From assembly GCA_032821775.1 (NCBI GenBank), contig JAVLRN010000001.1, forward strand, positions 1,922,001 to 1,986,000: a stretch of DNA of 64,000 nt, given 5' to 3'. Position numbers and translations under genes: made by a program. Below the pieces are notes generated by a model that was not told where the DNA came from, did no database searches, and was given only the letters and a program-made list of their open reading frames with translations. The first letter of the stretch is position 1, and the number at the start of each line of letters is the position of its first letter. This document shows, piece by piece, positions 48,245 through 59,758 of this stretch. The stretch comes from Sanguinoderma infundibulare. Taxonomy: Eukaryota > Basidiomycota > Agaricomycetes > Polyporales > Polyporaceae.

Positions 48245-49799
48245 ATGCTTATTACAAAGACCTACCACGACTTGCCGACAAAGCTCGATCCCAACGGCCG
48301 GCCCATTAGGATATTCGTCATAGCGCCGACAGTCCCCAACTACCCAAACGCCAAGTTCCCTGGTACGCCCAACAGCACCGTAGTGATAAGGCGCAGTTGA
48401 CACGAACACCGTTCGTGTGTAGGAGTCGTCGTCTTCAGGTGCGTAGCGCGTCTTCTAGACCCACACAACTCTGCACCGTTGTAATCATCTCGATCAAACA
48501 GCGAGATCTACCAAGTGACCGGACCCGTCGAGCGTTTCGCCGGTCAGATCGCCAGCCAGGGATACGTCGTCGGTCAGACAGTGCAACGCGCGAGCGTGTC
48601 CCACCTGTTGACAGGCCTCCGATGTAGCTTGTCCGTCCACCTACCACGAGTTCGAGGGCCCCGAGCCCATTCCGTACGACGTTGAAGGTCCGTAGCTTTC
48701 CAATCAACCGGATTGGCGACCTCTCATATAGAACCCCCCGTCACCAGGCACCGACCGCGGAAAAAAGTACAAGGTATGTACGTGAAACCTTCGGACGATG
48801 TTCTTGGAAATCTGAGGCCGTCTCCATGTAGATCGAAAAAGAAGTAGCTGCGTACGATGAGGTGCGTTAACCAACTCCGACGCCATTCTGGCTCCGGTCA
48901 GACCCTGGACCTCACGCTGCCGCGAAGGACGCGACGCTGGCCATAGATCTCCTGTGCTCTCTCAAGAACTGCAACGGCCGTATCGCCGGTATGTATGTGC
49001 GACCCGAGATCTCCATTCCACTGTGTTCTTCAACCCGCGCATATAGCCACCGGAATGTGTCTCGGCGGTCATCTCGTACGTCCGCACCTCTTTTACAAGT
49101 TCACTGGTCCGATGCTAATTCTTTCTGATTGCCTCTTTCATCCCCTCAGGCGTTCAGAGTACGTCTCCGTCCCATCTTAAACAGAAGATACTGACGGAAC
49201 GCTTTTCGCAGGCAGCTTTCGACCGCCGCGTCCTCTCGTCCGTCTGCTTCTTCGCGACCGACATCCACTCCACCTCTCTTGGCAAGGGCAAAAACGACGA
49301 CTCCCTCGTCAGAGTCCGCAACGGCGACCTCAGCGGCAAGGGCGAGCTCGTAGTACGTTCCCGTCGTCACCTGAATCGAATCTTCACCCTAACACCTTCG
49401 CTTCCGCCAGATGATTTTTGGCAAACAGGCGCGTGTCTCTTCCCGAGTCCCAAGTCGCAAGCTGTACTCAGAATGTGTGTCGTTCTCCTGCTCCAGGACA
49501 CCCACGTTCCCCGAGAGGGTAGAGATCTCATTAGGAAGACGCTTGAAGACGCCAACGTCCCGACCTCGGTGCGACTCCGCCGGCTTTTGGATTTCGATAG
49601 CGTTACTAATGCCGTTCACCAGTTCCTCGAAGTCCAAGCCCAGCATGCCTTCATCCGCGACGAATCCTCCAAAGGTCGATGGGATGCTGCTTTGACCCGA
49701 TCCCTCTTCGCCTTCATGATCGAGGTTTTTGAGCGTACTGTTGGCAGGGACCTGGGAGACCGAGTCGATCATGTCGGCAAGATAGAGCATGTCTGTTGA
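48245..49799 (+). CDS. Dienelactone hydrolase family protein, 13 exons
   Basis: Exons: 48245-48362, 48423-48438, 48502-48572, 48628-48687, 48748-48773, 48832-48861, 48928-48988, 49047-49075, 49150-49158, 49212-49352, 49411-49428, 49497-49568 and 49623-49799; phases agree, giving 275 residues. The family triad is clear: nucleophile Cys about 132 in TGMCLGGHL, Asp about 194 in GKQDTHVP, and His about 225 in EVQAQHAFIRD. VVVFSEIYQVTGPVERFAGQ near the start is typical of the fungal carboxymethylenebutenolidase-like group. Such enzymes open lactone rings in aromatic catabolism, though many fungal members have unknown substrates. Exons of 9, 16 and 18 nt are needed for continuity, and the intron at 49429-49496 starts with GC, not GT. 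Confidence 0.87.
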
Positions 49800-50139
49800 G
49801 CATCTCGTAGTGAACAGCTCAAACCCCTCGAATCGACCTCGACGCAAGCTACAAACGTTCACGACTTGCCTACTTCACGCCAACCACCAAAACATTGCGA
49901 AGGAGCAACGCTACAATCAATTCATACTTCTCGTCCTCTACACACATGACGCAACGACATTACAAGAACATGAGCCGCGGCCCTGCCTGGGCCTTACGGC
50001 ATGCTTCGTGATCATGAATACAACAATGGTGGGAGATGGTAAGGAACACAGTTGCGACAGTTAGAGATATGCGAGATGAGACGAAGGACGAAGGAAAGCG
50101 AGAAGGGACCGAGGGAAAGAGAGACCGCGTCTAAGCCGT
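49800..50139. other. Intergenic, convergent 3' ends
   Basis: This 340-base gap between convergent genes contains an A-rich stretch near 49900-49960. It is probably the eEF1A and hydrolase 3' UTRs. No gene is seen. Confidence 0.45.
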
Positions 50140-51930
50140 TTACTTCTTCTTGGCCGCCTTCTCCGCAGACTTCGTCACTGTTGACCGGACGGCGGGATCA
50201 GCGACATGTCCACCAACGCCATCATAATAGGCATGCTTACCCTTGCCACCGCTCTTGTCAGTCTTGTCGACCGCCTTGATGATACCAACGGCAACCGTCT
50301 GCCTCATGTCACGGACGGCGAAACGACCAAGGGGCGGGTACTCGTTGTACGACTCCACACACATGGGCTTGCTGGGGACGAGCTTGGCAATGCAAGCATC
50401 GCCAGACTTGACGAACTTGGGGCTCGCTTCGATCGACTTACCAGTTCGGCGGTCGATCTTCTCGATGAGCTCAGCGAACTTGCAAGCAATGTGGGCGGTG
50501 TGGCAGTCGAGCACTGGCGCGTAGCCGGCGCCGATCTGACCGGGGTGGTTAAGAATGATGACCTGGGCGGTGAACGACGCAGCCTCCTTGGCGGGGTCGT
50601 TCTTGGAGTCGGAGGCGACGTTACCACGGCGAATGTCCTTGACCGAGACGTTCCTACGGTCGTGTTAATATGTGGGCGAGACGAGGCAGACGACAGACAA
50701 AATACGTACTTGACGTTGAAACCGACGTTGTCACCGGGGACACCCTGCTCGAGCTGCTCGTGGTGCATCTCGACGGACTTGACCTCAGTGGTCACGTTCG
50801 AAGGCGCGAAGGTGACGACCATGCCAGCCTTGATGATACCGGTCTCGACACGACCGACGGGCACCGTGCCGATACCACCAATCTTGTAGACATCCTGGAG
50901 AGGGAGACGGAGGGGCTTGTCGGAGGGACGGACGGGGGGTTCGATGGCGTCGATGGCGTCGAGAAGGGTCTTGCCCTTCACGACACCACCCTTGGTCTCC
51001 TTCGTCCAGCCCTTGTACCAGGTCATGCTAAAGTCAACGAGTCAGTCCTGCGGCGCATAGAAGACCACCGCATATACGCACTTTGAGGACTCCTCCAGCA
51101 TGTTGTCGCCGTGCCACCCTGAAATGGGGACGAACGCAACGGCCTTCGGGTTGTACCCGACCTTCTTGATGAAGGTAGACGTCTCCTTGACGATTTCGTT
51201 GAAACGGTCCTCGGACCACTGTAAACCTAGGTCAGAACCTGACACAATATTGACATTGCACGTGACGGCGAACCTTGGTAGTGTCCATCTTGTTAACGGC
51301 GACGATGAGCTGCCTGACACCGAGGGTGAAAGCGAGGAGGGCGTGCTCGCGGGTCTGGCCATCCTTGGAGATACCAGCCTCGAACTCACCGGTACCAGCG
51401 GCGATGATGAGAATTGCACAGTCAGCCTGCGAAGTACCGGTAATCATGTTCTTGATGAAGTCACGGTGTCCGGGGGCGTCGATGACCTGCAAACGTTATC
51501 CATAAGCATCGCCCGCCTGCTAGAAAAAATTCCAAACGAGCGTAACACTCACGGTAACCATGTACTTCGGGGTCTCGAACTTCCAGAGGGCGATATCAAT
51601 GGTGATACCACGCTCACGCTCAGCCTTGAGCTTGTCGAGCACCCAGGCTGCGCAAAAGCCTCGCTTAGATTGAGTCAGGAAAGCGGGCGCCTAGTTGTAC
51701 TCACCATACTTGAACGAGCCCTTGCCGAGCTCAGCAGCCTCCTTTTCGAACTTCTCAATGGTACGCTTATCGATACCACCGCACTTGTAGATCAGGTGTC
51801 CAGTCGTGGTGGACTTGCCGGAATCGACGTGACCGATAACTGGCAACGATGAGAAATGGGGGCGATGCGATGAAAAGTGGTAGAAGCGAGACTCACCGAC
51901 GACGTTAACGTGGGTCTTATCCTTTCCCAT
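50140..51930 (-). CDS. TEF1: Translation elongation factor eEF1A
   Basis: Eight exons: 51930-51897, 51839-51705, 51647-51553, 51486-51274, 51218-51082, 51027-50710, 50653-50241 and 50177-50140, giving 460 residues, the normal length. GTPase motifs are intact: GHVDSGKST (P loop), DAPGH (G3) and NKMD (G4). It delivers aminoacyl-tRNA to the ribosome. The last intron (50240-50178, 63 nt) has no stop and is a multiple of three. Reading through it would add 21 residues just before the conserved [12 protein letters not shown] end, so splicing is clearly required. The high intron number and short first exon are typical of basidiomycete eEF1A genes. Confidence 0.97.
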
Positions 51931-52782
51931 TTTTGATATGAATCTATACCGTCGAGGTCAGCGCAACGCAACGTTGGGGATGGTCGTACATCGCCCGCGA
52001 GAGCACCAGGCCGGGTAGATAGCAGATGAGCGCGCGACGCGGATTTCGCTGCGTTCCTCGCTTTCGACCTCGCGGGCAAGAACTCTAGGAGACGATACGA
52101 CAGACGAAAAGGAAAACTCACGCAAAAGAAAGTGTACGAAAGCGAGGGGAGGGAGAGGGGGAAGGTGAGGGTAAGAAGAAACTGGAGATGGCAGGGATCT
52201 TAAGGTTTATGTACCCGAGCGCGGCTCGAAAATTTCAGATGATCGATTGAGATCTTGCTGATTACAGCCTCGAAAAACCCTCCACCCATACCCCGGCCGG
52301 CCCCGCCGCCCCTCCGGAGTCACGTCCGGCTCCGGCTCCCTGAACGCAGCAATGCTTGCAGGCGGAAAATGAGCAAGAAAATTACACATCTTCTTCTATT
52401 GCACAAGACAGGTCTCCAGGATAACTATGTGGATACATTTGTATTGATGACAGAGAATGCGGTGTGAGCAAAACAGATGCGGTCTGAACGAATGTGGATG
52501 CGATGGTGGCGATAACATTAATGCAACTCAAGGAAAGGTCACGAGCAACTGAAGATAAATATCGCCTCTGGGGAGACGGATGTGAGTGAAAGGATAGCGC
52601 CAACGCGGTGAAGGCGTCCTCGAGCATCTGCCTGCAGGACGCGAAGCGATCAGATAACATAGCGTTCCTGCAAACACAATTCGAATCAGCCTGGCAGTTC
52701 AAGGGTACTTCTGATTGCACGGGTACTCTGGGACTCGCACCGCACGTATCCTGCACGCGGCCGTCCAGCCTCGAGATTGTGG
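51931..52782. other. eEF1A upstream region and kinase 3' flank
   Basis: This 852-base region should contain the strong eEF1A promoter and 5' leader (minus strand, next to 51930) and the 3' UTR of the kinase gene (near 52782). The 300 bases next to the ATG are purine-rich on the plus strand, so pyrimidine-rich on the coding strand, as often seen upstream of highly expressed fungal genes. Minus-strand GTGAG near 52120 may mark a leader intron. Confidence 0.45.
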
Positions 52783-54949
52783 TCATGAGTGCGGTCCCCA
52801 GCCGCCGTTGCCGCTGAGGAATCGGCTCTGGAGTATCTTGGAGAACGATGGTCGCGCGTTTACGTCGACCCGCAGGCAAGCCCGGACCAGCGCCGCTGCG
52901 TCGGCCAACGCTCCTCCACCATCTGCTTCTTCGCCTTCCTTCTCCCTATCCTCCGTGCATCGCTCGTCGAGAGCGATGGAGGCATTAGCAAACGGAGACT
53001 CGAGGCCTTCCTGAGCCTCCGCAGCGGTCGTGAAGGGACATTCGCCAACAAGCATCACGTAGGCGACAACACCGAACGCCCAGACGTCTTGCTCCTTGCC
53101 GAAATATCGCTCGCCGCGCAAGATTTCAGGACCTGCGTAATCAAGGCTACATTGTCTCATGAACAAGATGCGTCTCGCGCTGATTGAAGGCGATATGTAC
53201 TCACGTGCCACTGAATGTGTCCCATCCTCCCTTCTTCACCAGCCCGGAACTTCCGAAGTCGATAAGAACGCACTTGCCCGCAGGCCCGAGGACGACGTTC
53301 TCGTCTTTGATATCCCGGTGGACTATTCGGGACTTCTTAGTTCCATCCGATTGCATCGGAAATAGCCACACGCACCGATTCCCTTGGAATGCAAGAAGGC
53401 CATGGCGTCCGCAATCTGCCCCAGATAGGTCCGGATGAGGTCCGGAGGTAGTCCATGTGGGTAACTTTCGACCAAGTCAAACAAGTCCGAGGGTGGCGAG
53501 GGTTCGTCTAGATTAGACTCCGGAGTTGTCGAAGGCAAGACAAGATAGTAGTAGTGGTTATCCTCGAAGAAGTCAAGAAGGGGACAGATGTTCGGGTGGC
53601 CGCTGACCACCTTACCCTCCACCCAATCGTTTTCCACGTCCGGCTTAGCACGAAGGGGATCCCAGGGACGCGGTGACGGCAAGACATAGTGTGTGGTGGA
53701 TATAGCAGACATGACGTATATTTCTATTGGGATCGTGCCGAACTTGGGGTGTCGCTTCCAGCAATCGGCGAGAATGCGCGACTTGATGATCTGCTTTATA
53801 ACAAGTGGCGGCTACAACACCTGGTGTCAACGAACGCACATGGACGAAGGTTACAGCCGCGAATCTCACCCCTAGCGTCCCGTCATCCATCATCTCGCGC
53901 GCGCGCTTCACTAAACCATACGCGCCACGGCCGATTTCTCGCTCGATGACGAACTCGGATATACTCCGATCGCCTGCTGACCTCGGTTTCTCTCCGGGAG
54001 TGGGAGGCCCGACACTGCTGGCTACGCTGAGGAAGCTCGCAGCACTGCTTGTTCGCACCAGCTTCTGAGGACCGAGCGGAAGGGGAGAAGGCGGCTCTAC
54101 TGGGGTTATGGAGACGCGCCCGGCGAGTAGTGAGACGCGCTGCTGTGATGATCGCCGACGCATGCGGGGAAATTGGCTTGAATGCGGGGAAGATGGGGTA
54201 CTGGACAACGGACTCCGAACAGCGACGGTGGCCATAGGAGACATTGGCCGAGGGGACGCTGGACGGGAGGGGAAGGGACGAGGAGAGGATGGGCGGGACT
54301 GGACCGGAGAACGCGACAAAGGACCGGAGACGTAGCTGGCAGGATACGGAGAGGACAGCGGCGGAAGGGGCGAAGGGGGAGTGACTGGGGTGGAGATGAC
54401 GGATACGCCATTTACTGCAGCAGACCTTGGCACTGCGGAATTGCCGAGCCAAGGTGGCTGGGGAGCGCATAGTAGGCTAGACAGATCCTTGGATGGGTTG
54501 AGTGTGGTGTCGGGGCTAACCTCGACGCTCTTTTCGTGGTCGCTCTCGCTCTCGTCATCCCTGTTGTGGTTGTTCCACACGCATCCGCGCCCGATGGAGG
54601 TGACTCCCCAGCTGTTACCCACACTCGCCGCGCGGTATAGCCGTGGGACGGCAGAGGGCGGTGGCATCCAGTCGTCGTCATTGTCGAAGTTAAGGTCGAT
54701 GGTGGGGGCGGCGAGCATGATGCCTTGCAAGGGAGGTAGGGTCCCTGCACGGTCAGGATGTGGTGAGAGGGAGGGAGTGGAAGATGGTGGTGCAGAGCGG
54801 GAGCGGAATGACGGTTTGTGGGACCGCGGCTTTGAGTCCTTGCACGTGCGCGATGGTTTGCCGCAGCGCGGGAGCTGCGCCTTGGGCCGGCTAGCGGCAG
54901 TCCACAAATATTCACCGTCCTCCGAGCTCGAGTCGTATTCGACTTGCAT
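52783..54949 (-). CDS. Ser/Thr protein kinase, CAMK/PAS-kinase-like
   Basis: Four exons, 54949-53870, 53811-53376, 53322-53205 and 53146-52783, give 665 residues. The first 330 residues are acidic then Ser/Pro-rich and disordered. The kinase domain runs from about 335 to the end: P-loop IGRGAYGLV (about 339-347), VIKQIIK with the VAIK-type Lys, catalytic VHRDIKDEN (about 506), DFG (about 524) and the activation-segment end GTLDYAGPEIL, then DVWAFGVVAYVMLVGECPF. All catalytic residues are present. The activation segment resembles PAS kinase (Psk1/PASK), but no PAS domain is visible, so the subfamily is tentative. Its position directly upstream of eL32 in head-to-head orientation is probably incidental. 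Confidence 0.85.
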
Positions 54950-55447
54950 GGTGCGGCGTCGAGGATGGGAGGATGGCAGGCAGCCGTCGCGGCTGCCACG
55001 GGTTGGGACGTCCCCTCGATCCACGATCCGGGCGACTGCCCTTCTTAAACTGCTCTCTGCCACCACCGATGTGAGCGTGACAGTGATAAGCCCGCGGGCG
55101 CTCCCCGTGCGACCAAATCGGCCTCCAAATCGGTCTGTCCTCGGCGCCCCACGTGCGATAGACGCCCGTTCATCGTACGCAAATCTCGCCGTGTCCTCGA
55201 GCTCCAGTACGCCCCCCTCAAGACCGTCCTCAAGCCTCACGAACCGTAAGTCCGTCAAGCTGATCCGGCGATATGATAGCCCAGTGTCCTATGAATGCGT
55301 CGTTGCTACTTTTGAGCTCGGATTTGGGCTGGAAGGCGGTGGATGCAAAGTCGACACTTTGGATGTGACCTCGGACCCCGGGCTGCCTTATCCTGCACCT
55401 CCCAGTCTCTCTCGCCCGCTCACCCTTGTTTGCATTGTAGACCCGCC
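54950..55447. other. Divergent promoter, kinase / eL32
   Basis: This 498-base region is shared by the kinase and the ribosomal protein gene. A pyrimidine-rich stretch immediately precedes the eL32 start. An open frame crosses it on the plus strand but ends inside eL32 exons and is not supported. Confidence 0.45.
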
Positions 55448-56048
55448 ATGGTCAAGATCCCCATTGTCAAGAAGCGCACCAAGCCTTTCAAGTAAGATAG
55501 CCATTTCGTGTGCCGTCGAACATCTGTTTATTCTATCCCCAGGCGCCACCAATCTGACCGCTACAAGAGCGTGGCGGAGGCATGGAGGAAACCTAAGGGT
55601 ATTGATAACCGCGTCCGGCGTCGGTTCAAGGGCCAGCTGCCCATGCCAAAGGTGCGTTGCAGTCGGCTCTGTATCGCTCGTATTTCACCCTGACATCCTT
55701 CTCCAGATTGGCTACGGTAGCAACAAGAAGGTCAGACCTCCTTGAGCCCTGTACTCTCCTGCAAGAGTATTGACAGTCTATCAGACTCGCCATCTTCTCC
55801 CCAACGGCCTGAAGAAGTTCCTGGTCAGTAACGTCCGAGAAGTCGACCTTCTCCTGATGCACAACAAAAGCTTCGCGGCCGAGATCGCGCACAACGTCAG
55901 CAGCCGCAACCGGACACTCATTCTCGAGAGGTATGAACTTTCGTGTATTTGTTCTTCTTGTGGTGCTGAGGGACGACACTGTTACAGGGCGAAGGTTCTT
56001 GGCGTGAAGGTCACCAATTCCGCTGCCCGTCTGCGGTCAGAGGAGTAA
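55448..56048 (+). CDS. RPL32: 60S ribosomal protein eL32
   Basis: Five exons: 55448-55491, 55543-55651, 55707-55730, 55785-55930 and 55988-56048, giving 127 residues. The family is unmistakable: [52 protein letters not shown], then [20 protein letters not shown]. It is a component of the large ribosomal subunit. The third exon is only 24 nt; skipping or mis-extending it changes the conserved [12 protein letters not shown] segment. A compact gene with a pyrimidine-rich leader is usual for fungal ribosomal protein genes. Confidence 0.96.
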
Positions 56049-56473
56049 AAGGTCGTCGTCGGTATCACTGTTGTCTCGTTCGCTGCATTCCATCCCCATG
56101 TATTCATTTGACTATGCCGAAGATAATCGACATGCGACCATGTTCCAGGCAGATAACTTATTTGCTTGTGTGATGACATGTATTACCCCATGTGCGACTA
56201 CCCTCGGTCGCCCCTAAGCTAGTTAAGCCAGTTACGAGGGCGACAGTCCAGTTGTATGATTGCGCTCAAGGCTTCCAAGTTCCAGGAACGACACGTGTTA
56301 TCGGACAGATGGTCCGGAGACTTCCAGTTGTGGCTCTGCGCTCGACACGATGTCCTGACGTCGCCGGGTTAAGACTCGCGCACCCATAATCTCCCTTGCC
56401 TCTCACCCCCAGTCTCCCGCCTTGCATTGCCTCGTGCAGTCCTGTTTCCACTTCGCCGCAAATCGTAGATCGA
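56049..56473. other. Intergenic region, eL32 / MEMO1
   Basis: This 425-base gap lies between eL32 and the MEMO1 homologue, both on the plus strand. No TATA box, RNA gene or other feature was recognised. Confidence 0.4.
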
Positions 56474-57763
56474 TGCCATCTAGGTACATTCACCCATCCA
56501 TCTCGTCTGGCAATGCTCTATTCATCTGGCTAGACAAGCAACGCATGCAGACTCATGGTATACCGGAAACGCTAGCAAGCTGAACCAGGAGCTTTCGGGC
56601 TGGCTGCAAGATGTAACACCTGCGCCTGAAGATGAATACAGACCCCCAGTTACTGGCACAAAGGCAATCATTGCGCCGTAGGCTGGACCATAGCTCTGAT
56701 CACTGGCTTTGAACTGACACAAACCTCATCCAACCAGGCACGCTGGGTATTCGTATTCCGGGCGTGCGGCCGCCTGGGCCTACAAGAGTATTGATACCGC
56801 CGGAGTGTACGCCTTCCCGCCTTCGTACAGCTCCGATTCCGCTAACGCCCTCTGTATCCATAGTAAGCGGGTGTTCGTGCTGGGACCCTCCCATCATGTG
56901 TATCTCGACGGTTGTGCATTGACACGGTGCACTGAATACGAGACACCCCTCGGTGCTTTGCCAATAGATGTTGAAAGTCCGTATGCCCGTTCCTTTTGAC
57001 CTGCTGAATGCTCACCGTCTGCAGCGACCAAGGAGCTCAAGCAAACTGGCCAATTCACGGACATGTCATTGCAAACGGACGAAGACGAGCATAGTATCGA
57101 GATGCACTTGCCTTACGTCCGCAAGACGTTCGAGGGGTAAGTGGACGGTATGTCGAGGATCATGCCTGACTATCAGCAGTCTTGATATCAAGATCGTCCC
57201 CATCCTTGTCGGCGCGATCGACTACGACAAGGAAGTGTCATACGGCCGTTTACTCGCACCGTATCTGGCTCGCGACGATACCATTTTCGTCGTGTCCAGC
57301 GACTTCTGTCACTGGTGAGCGGGGCATCCAATCCCCCACATGTCAGTGGCTCAATTCTCTGCCCAGGGGTCTCCGTTTCCAATACACCTTCTACTATCCT
57401 GAGCCCCCGCCGAGCTCCGTCGCACCCATTCGCCTCTCCAAGTCCGAGCCGTCCCCCGCTTCGCTCAAGACTCACCCGATCCACGCGTCCATCTCCGCTC
57501 TGGACCACGAGGCTATGGAGCTCCTCACGCTGCCGCCGTTCACCGCGCCCCAGGCGCACCGCGAGTTCGCCGACTATCTGACGCGGACGAAGAACACCAT
57601 CTGCGGCCGCCACCCCATCGGCGTGCTGCTCGGCGCGCTGACGGCCTTGGAGAGGGACGGGAAGGCGCCGAAGCTCAAGTGGGTGCGGTACGAGCAGAGC
57701 AGTGCGTGTGAGACGGCCAAGGACTCGAGCGTCAGCTACGCCAGCGCGTTCATTATGTTCTAA
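56474..57763 (+). CDS. MHO1: MEMO1 family protein
   Basis: Seven exons: 56474-56484, 56534-56677, 56738-56806, 56864-56976, 57025-57136, 57180-57314 and 57367-57763, giving about 326 residues. Conserved stretches follow the family order: [62 protein letters not shown] and [13 protein letters not shown]. The clustered His, Asp and Cys residues match the metal-site residues reported for human MEMO1 (copper or iron binding). Related to yeast Mho1. The first exon has only 11 nt, so ab initio finders may miss the true start. The acceptor at 57176/57179 is a tandem CAGCAG, allowing a one-residue difference. Confidence 0.92.
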
Positions 57764-58028
57764 AGGCAATGCATGGATAGACACGGGGTTGCCGACCGTA
57801 TAGCCGATCTACAATGTACGATAGTGTGAAGCATTGCAATCCTGATGTCTCTTAGAATCTATGTACGGTCAGGAAGGCGCACGATCATTCTACAGCCGTA
57901 CTCCAAGCTCGGGCGGAAGGAGATGGAGCTGGAGCCCAACCGGCTCATCTTTCTCATCCTCAGTGCCAGGCTCTCCATTATGGCTGACGACCTACACACA
58001 AATCAGCACTCTGTGAGAGAAGGTAGAG

Positions 58029-59083
58029 TTACGAGGACAGACACACATTCCCGTCGACGACCACCGCGTTCTCGAAGCCCCATGGTCTAGAGGCTCCTTC
58101 CTTCAAGTGAGTACCGTCCGCGAGCTTCGTAGCCTCCCAGCTACCAACAGCGTTCGACGATGCCTCCTTCGTTCTCAGATCGGTGATCGAGCAGCACCCG
58201 ACTCGGAGCGGCAGAGCGCGGTTGTCCACGAGGGCCCGGGTGAGGGCAATACACACCGCGGCGTGGCTGACGAGCAGGATGCATCTGTGCCTTCCGCCGT
58301 ATTTGTGCTCCACGGTCGGAACGAGCGCACGCAAGAGGTCGCGCGCACGGTCGTGTGCCTCGGGTATGTCCTCGCCCTTGCGAGACGGGAAGAGGACGCT
58401 CTGCCAGTCGTCGTCGACCTCGGAGACGTGCGCGCGGAGATCGACGGGCGAACCGGGACGCGGGTGGAGCCCAGTGCCGGGGGTGGCAGGAGAGTACCAC
58501 TCCGAGAGACCTGCGAGAGTGAACTGGATTGAGAATCGGGGGGAAGATCGACGAGATGACGCGATGCGCACCGTGCTCGACGTACAGCGGCAGCTTCAGA
58601 GATTGCGCAGTGGGTCCGGCGGTCTGCAAGCAACGATCTGGGTGTGCAGATTGTGCCCGACGGTGAGTTCGTATACTGTAGACCGGCTTCCATCATGCCA
58701 GGCTTACGGTATGGAGAAGAGAAGATCGCCGTCGGTCTCTCTTCCTCAGGCAACGCAAGAAAGAAGTCAGCGAGCTCCTGAGCCTGGGACAACCCGAAGG
58801 GCGCGAGCGGAGGGTCCCGTGGGGTTCCTAGATGCACACAAGTTCAGTATTTCTTGATGCAAGTTATATTGTTCTGGTCCCGAATACCTGTAACGCTAGC
58901 CCTGTTTTCCTGAACATCAGACCTTCAAGTTCACAGTGGCGAGATGACTGGGTCATTACCAGTCGTCGGTGACCCAATTCATCCGGTATCCTGTCCGCGG
59001 GCCAATTAGGTGTTTTCATGCAGAGCTGCGAGCAGTTTATGAAACGTACCGTGTCTGGCGATGTAGATGCGTTCTATAGTCAT
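58029..59083 (-). CDS. Histidine phosphatase (phosphoglycerate-mutase-like)
   Basis: Six exons: 59083-59050, 58990-58960, 58901-58888, 58827-58708, 58637-58572 and 58510-58029; phases agree, giving 248 residues. The branch-defining motif is RHGYRMNWV (phosphorylated His about 11), interrupted by intron 1. PRDPPLAPFGLSQAQELADF and AIFSSPYHRCLQTA follow, then the second catalytic His in LLVSHAAVCIALTRAL. The family includes phosphatases related to the N-terminal part of the TFIIIC subunit Tfc7 and UBASH3-type proteins; a substrate cannot be named. The N-terminal half is split over three tiny exons (34, 31 and 14 nt), without which the catalytic His is lost. Confidence 0.85.
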
Positions 59084-59758
59084 GTCCACAAGGCAGAATT
59101 GTCTTCCTGGATTGATATGATATACAGCTAACAACCTAGATGGAGATTGGAATCGCACACCGGGACACAAACTACGGATCGACGGTGATCGAATGGAGGA
59201 AACGAACCTGAATAACGAATGCTAGAAGGTTCTCGTTGCACAAGCCTGAGGAGACAATTGCAAGGTGGCGGGCACGATGCGACCGCCCCAACGATCCTTT
59301 CAAACATGTTTCATGTTTTATTGTTGGTAGAACTTGGCATCGATGTCGCACACGTGGGCTTTATCTGTTAAGATTTTCAAAGGCACTGTTTCTGAACGCG
59401 GAATGCATCTGACCGGTCTCGTACACCTCGTATACAACACGACTAAATATCGAGTCACAAAACATAATATACCGTGCATAGTCTTGCTTCATATGTCGTG
59501 TCAGGGGATGGTGAGTTGGAGGGATTACTACTGGAATGGGTGGAGACAGTAATACATGGTACGTGGAGCAGCGGTAAAACGAGGAGCAGATACGAGGTGG
59601 GAAGGCAAATGCAGAACGTGCGCACAGATATCAACGGACCAACTGACGGACACCAATAGAGATTGAGAGGGAATGACTCCAAAATTTTGTCGGTACCGCG
59701 TATCGAAGGGAGTCAACGGCCTAGCCTGGCACTGGCCGAGTGGATGTATTCCTGATGT
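59084..59758. other. Intergenic region
   Basis: This 675-base gap lies between the start of the histidine phosphatase and the stop of the Stm1-like gene; both genes are on the minus strand. It is less GC-rich than the coding parts. No gene or RNA is supported. Confidence 0.4.

Noticed and set aside
50140..50653. eEF1A final exon read without the last intron (481 residues)
   Set aside because: It adds 21 residues absent from all eEF1A proteins I know; splicing 50240-50178 gives the standard 460.
53883..55745. Long frames antisense to or shifted from the kinase gene
   Set aside because: They overlap the well-supported kinase N-terminal exon and eL32 and carry no recognisable domain.
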